In this document: one piece after another, positions 61,846 to 64,000 of the stretch
Numbering within the stretch: position 1 is the stretch's first letter
Layout: each line of letters opens with the position of its first letter
From: Arthrobacter sp. ISL-95
Lineage (GTDB): Bacteria; Actinomycetota; Actinomycetes; Actinomycetales; Micrococcaceae
DNA length: 64,000 nucleotides
Direction of reading: 5' to 3'
NCBI RefSeq assembly: GCF_018613695.1
Contig: NZ_JAGGPR010000003.1
Location: 458,372 to 522,371, forward strand
Translations under genes and position numbers: made by a program
Notes under the pieces: generated by a model
Seen by the model: the letters and a program-made list of their open reading frames with translations, nothing else
What the model was told of the DNA's origin: nothing
Databases searched by the model: none

Positions 61846-61860
61846 TAAGGCTACTTACTA
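61846..61860. promoter_or_regulatory. Palindrome TAAG-GCTA-CTTA upstream of the DUF4383 gene
   Basis: Shares the 12-mer AAGGCTACTTAC with the palindrome at 15139-15152. On the minus strand a -10-like TATGAT (61846-61841) abuts it, so a regulator could control this promoter. Confidence 0.3.
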
Positions 61861-61948
61861 AGAAAGGAGTTTAAGCTATTACGGGTGGGGAACTTTGCAC
61901 TGACCTCCGACACCCGGACCGCCTGTTTAACCCGTTGATGAACTACTA

Positions 61949-62284
61949 CTACGGCGCGCAGGCGTCCTTGAGAGCTTGAACCGACTCTGCCGGGACTTCG
62001 TCTCCGGCCTCCGCGATCTGGTTCAACGGCGTCGTAATTTCTGCCGGGACGCCGGCAGTACTGGCAGCTGAGACCAAGCCAGCCAGCAACTGCTTGTCCT
62101 GAACGCTGACCAAGCCGTCCTGGACTACAGCGCAGACTTGTTTGGTTACTTCATCGGCAGCGGCCGTGGCCACCTTTGAAGCGGCGTCGCTGGCGGCGCT
62201 TGTGGCAGCTTCCTCCACGGCGCCGCAGCCCACGAGCAGCAACAGCAGGGGGACGGCGGAGAGGGCTGCAAGGCGACGGGTCAT
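61949..62284 (-). CDS. Small lipoprotein, hypothetical
   Basis: A 111-residue predicted lipoprotein: MTRRLAALSAVPLLLLLVGC is a type II signal peptide with lipobox LVGC. The mature part is Ala/Glu-rich and helical with two further Cys (QVCAVVQDG and KDACAP) that may pair. Leaderless: -10 TAGGCT is 6 nt before ATG 62284. Function unknown. Confidence 0.7.
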   Translation of the reverse strand: MTRRLAALSAVPLLLLLVGCGAVEEAATSAASDAASKVATAAADEVTKQVCAVVQDGLVSVQDKQLLAGLVSAASTAGVPAEITTPLNQIAEAGDEVPAESVQALKDACAP

Positions 62285-62351
62285 GAGCCCAGCCTAGCAA
62301 TCGAACCGCACTGGCCCATCTGCCGCGATCCCGGGTGCCACAAGTTGAGGA

Positions 62352-63485
62352 TCACAAGTTGCACTTCGCTGTTGCGATGAGCTCCTTGACCGGACCTTCG
62401 TGCAGAGCCAGATAGACATCGTCCCGGACCTGGTTGGCTTCCGCATCGGTCATCGTTCTGTCGAGAGGACGCAAGACCAGCCGTATCAGGGCGTTAGCCT
62501 GCCCGGCTCGGATTCGAAGCCGATCCCGTGCTGCCGCCGGGAGCTGATCGGACGTAGTCAGGGCCAGCAGTTCAACGCTTTCCAGGTCCTCAGCCCGACC
62601 CGCCAACGCTGAACGAACCCTGTCACCAAGCAGTTCAGCGTCCATGACCTTCCCCACCACAATGGACAGATCCCTGCGAATGGATGGCATTGGGGACACG
62701 GGTTTCCACGGAGACAGGTCCAGCATCTGCTCTTCAATCCGCGCATCGGCAGACCGGAGCAACCTGATGTCCGGCACGCCCTTGCGAAGCATCAGTGCAC
62801 GGTCCAAGCCCATCCCAAGTGCCAACCCGGACCAGGTTCCAGGATCCAAGCCGGCATCAAGGAAAAGCCGGGGCGTCACGAGCCCGCATTCAGCAAGCTC
62901 AAGCCACTCACCGTTCATCAGGACATCAAGCTGCACGCCCTCTCGCGTATAGGGATGGATGGCAGGAACAACGCGCCATTCGGCGCCGGGAAGGACAGCG
63001 TTCACCAAGGTGTTGGTCATCTCCCGCAGGTGGGCTGAGTCCAACGTCTGAGTGGAGCACACGCGCCAGAGGTCCACCTGATGCGGAGTTCCTACGTGGG
63101 TGCGGTCAATGGAATCGCGCCGGTAGACCAACCCTGGTACGACCCACAGCTCGTCCAGCAGCTCCTCCGGATCCAGCGAGCGCAACAGGGACGGGATGGA
63201 AGCAGAGGTGTGGCTGCGCAGCATGACGGTGGGGCTGATGTAGCGGGAGTATCTTTGGTCACGAGTGACGTCGGCGGCGCTGAATCCCAGCCGATCGTAA
63301 TTATCGGCCACACTGACCAGCGGGCTATGGCGCACCATACGTTCGGCCACGTTCCACTGCCGGCGCAGATCGTGCACCACGTCACCCAGGAGCGATTGCA
63401 TTGCATGCGGACCATGGTCGGGGTTCGAGAGATCCCTGATATTCAGAACATCGTGAAGTTCTGAGGGGGTGAGATAAGTGTGCAT
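62352..63485 (-). CDS. Stand-alone PheS-like class II ligase with FDX-ACB domain
   Basis: A 377-residue protein that resembles one-chain (mitochondrial-type) phenylalanyl-tRNA synthetase. The class II core has VMLRSHTSAS (88-96), motif 2 in YRRDSIDRTHVGTPHQVDLW (121-140) and motif 3 in LGMGLDRALMLRKGVPDIRLL (222-243). Residues about 262-377 form an FDX-ACB domain (SPMPSIRRDLSIVV ... DAEANQVRDDVYLALHE). The N-terminal tRNA-binding coiled coil of bacterial PheS is missing, and no pheT follows. From memory, such proteins have been labelled a 'PheS-related mystery ligase'. Substrate unknown. AAGGA is 7 nt before ATG 63485. Confidence 0.8.
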   Translation of the reverse strand: MHTYLTPSELHDVLNIRDLSNPDHGPHAMQSLLGDVVHDLRRQWNVAERMVRHSPLVSVADNYDRLGFSAADVTRDQRYSRYISPTVMLRSHTSASIPSLLRSLDPEELLDELWVVPGLVYRRDSIDRTHVGTPHQVDLWRVCSTQTLDSAHLREMTNTLVNAVLPGAEWRVVPAIHPYTREGVQLDVLMNGEWLELAECGLVTPRLFLDAGLDPGTWSGLALGMGLDRALMLRKGVPDIRLLRSADARIEEQMLDLSPWKPVSPMPSIRRDLSIVVGKVMDAELLGDRVRSALAGRAEDLESVELLALTTSDQLPAAARDRLRIRAGQANALIRLVLRPLDRTMTDAEANQVRDDVYLALHEGPVKELIATAKCNL

Positions 63486-63547
63486 TGCGGGTCCTTATTT
63501 CGGAATGAATGGGGGCTTCCTCCCCCGACTCACTCCGGTGCCAGGAC

Positions 63548-63619
63548 TTAGGCGCGCGCCAAACAGCCCTCGCGACCGGAGACCGGTCGGGGGCAAGTAA
63601 ATCGACGCATTGAGAGCAT
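63548..63619 (-). CDS. Leaderless 23-codon leader ORF upstream of the PheS-like ligase
   Basis: Encodes MLSMRRFTCPRPVSGREGC and four more residues. ATG 63619 is exactly 6 nt after -10 TATAGT (63631-63626), the leaderless layout seen for many genes here. The 62-nt stretch to the ligase start can fold (GGGGG/CCCCC, about 63511-63526), and within the ORF CGACCGG-TCT-CCGGTCG forms a stem. This looks like an attenuation leader or a peptide tied to the ligase. Two Cys, five Arg and one Phe give no clear cue. Not a known family to me. Confidence 0.55.
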   Translation of the reverse strand: MLSMRRFTCPRPVSGREGCLARA

Positions 63620-63632
63620 GGGCCGACTATAC

Positions 63633-63657
63633 CGCTGTCCAGCGCGCCTGGACAGCG
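63633..63657. promoter_or_regulatory. 10-bp inverted repeat over the -35 region of the leader/ligase promoter
   Basis: CGCTGTCCAG (63633-63642) and CTGGACAGCG (63648-63657) are exact reverse complements with a 5-nt centre. The -35 position for -10 TATAGT (minus strand) falls inside it (TGTCCA, 63654-63649), so a bound repressor would block the promoter. Confidence 0.5.
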
Positions 63658-63678
63658 ATGGGACGCTCCCAACCAGGA

Positions 63679-64000
63679 CTACTTATTGATCGGCTTGTTC
63701 AGAGCAATGCTGATGGTCTGGCCGGGTACCAACTCCCCGGAGGGCGCATCCGTTAGGTCGTACCAGGATCCGGCGCCGCCGGTGAGTGGCCGGTTTGCTG
63801 ACCGAATGTCCACAACACTGAAGCGGAACGAGACCTGTCCCTCGGTGTCTCCCGCCGCCGTCGTGTACGTCAGGGGGATTCCGTCCGCGTCTGCGGTAAA
63901 GGTTCCCCGGGCGCCATCGATCGGCATCTCTCCCGGCATCAACCGCATCCTGGTGCCGGCAGGGATGGGTTTTCCAGCCGAAAGGGCAGGGTTGTACATC
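63679..64000 (-). CDS. Hypothetical protein, C-terminal part (runs off the window)
   Basis: At least 106 residues, ending at 63679. An ATG at 63999 is visible but is probably internal, as no ribosome-binding site can be seen before the window ends. The sequence is beta-rich with no Cys: PALSAGKPIPAGTRMRLMPG, TFTADADGIPLTYTTAAGD, ELVPGQTISIALNKPINK. It resembles an Ig-like or surface-protein C-terminus but no family can be assigned. Confidence 0.5.
   Translation of the reverse strand, partial: MYNPALSAGKPIPAGTRMRLMPGEMPIDGARGTFTADADGIPLTYTTAAGDTEGQVSFRFSVVDIRSANRPLTGGAGSWYDLTDAPSGELVPGQTISIALNKPINK

Noticed and set aside
63486..63630. T-box riboswitch upstream of the PheS-like gene
   Set aside because: No T-box sequence, specifier loop or antiterminator/terminator pair is visible, and much of the stretch is a short ORF.
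1..64000. tRNA, rRNA or tmRNA genes
   Set aside because: No cloverleaf-like segment with the conserved T-loop GTTCGANNC context or CCA-type acceptor pairing was noticed on either strand.

Overview
The window is high-GC actinobacterial DNA, best matched to Arthrobacter/Paenarthrobacter or a close Micrococcaceae relative. The reasons are a C50-carotenoid operon ending in a lycopene elongase/cyclase, an MptB-type polyprenol-phosphomannose mannosyltransferase with two further GT-C-like membrane transferases, two 13E12-type DUF222/HNH proteins, a DtxR/IdeR-type box, and many genes whose -10 box (TANNNT) lies exactly 6-7 nt before the start codon, which points to leaderless mRNAs. I see no rRNA, tRNA, CRISPR array, prophage or intact insertion sequence. 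The assignment rests on gene content only.

Layout. 1-6 kb: partial IclR regulator, secreted ALF-repeat protein, amino-acid permease, first DUF222/HNH gene. 6-9.2 kb: 3-hydroxybutyrate-type permease/dehydrogenase operon with a divergent LysR regulator. 9.2-10.6 kb: an A+T-richer cassette encoding a TM2/Ltp-domain protein, flanked by copies of the lysR 3' end. 10.6-14.2 kb: heterodimeric ABC transporter behind a DtxR-like box. 14.1-20.8 kb: spermidine-synthase-like protein, a three-gene operon (Asp/Gly-repeat peptide, cupin_4/JmjC-like oxygenase, sucrase/ferredoxin-like protein), acetyltransferase, O-methyltransferase, thiamine-binding-type protein, TetR. 20.8-31.9 kb: AzlCD/DoxX, GDPD, DUF445, VOC, metallo-beta-lactamase, incomplete 5-oxoprolinase locus, MFS exporter, truncated glutaminase, META lipoprotein. 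31.9-41.3 kb: structured intergenic element, GAF-ANTAR protein, thiamine-diphosphate enzyme, LuxR regulator and the RuMP pair hxlB-hxlA, ilvD. 41.3-51.4 kb: XRE regulator, CDF transporter, thioesterase, SGNH hydrolase, mannosyltransferases, degenerate EAL protein, CPBP protease. 51.4-58.4 kb: idi-crtE-crtB-crtI-crtYe-crtYf/crtEb carotenoid operon bracketed by two MarR genes. 58.4-64 kb: broken TspO gene, 31-bp minisatellite, second DUF222/HNH gene, DUF4383 protein, lipoprotein, and a stand-alone PheS-like ligase behind a leaderless 23-codon ORF.

How genes work together. The carotenoid genes overlap by 1-4 nt and should make isopentenyl units, GGPP, phytoene and lycopene, then elongate and cyclise it to a C50 pigment. 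hxlA/hxlB fix and isomerise formaldehyde onto ribulose-5-phosphate and sit beside a LuxR gene with a palindrome between them. The MHS permease and dehydrogenase form a hydroxybutyrate-use module.

The most promising undescribed systems are (i) the repeat-peptide/cupin_4/ferredoxin-like operon at 15.4-17.85 kb, which looks like a substrate peptide plus hydroxylase plus redox partner; (ii) the leader-peptide/PheS-like ligase unit at 62.35-63.66 kb; and (iii) the TM2-Ltp cassette at 9.2-10.57 kb. All three are inferences from sequence and context.
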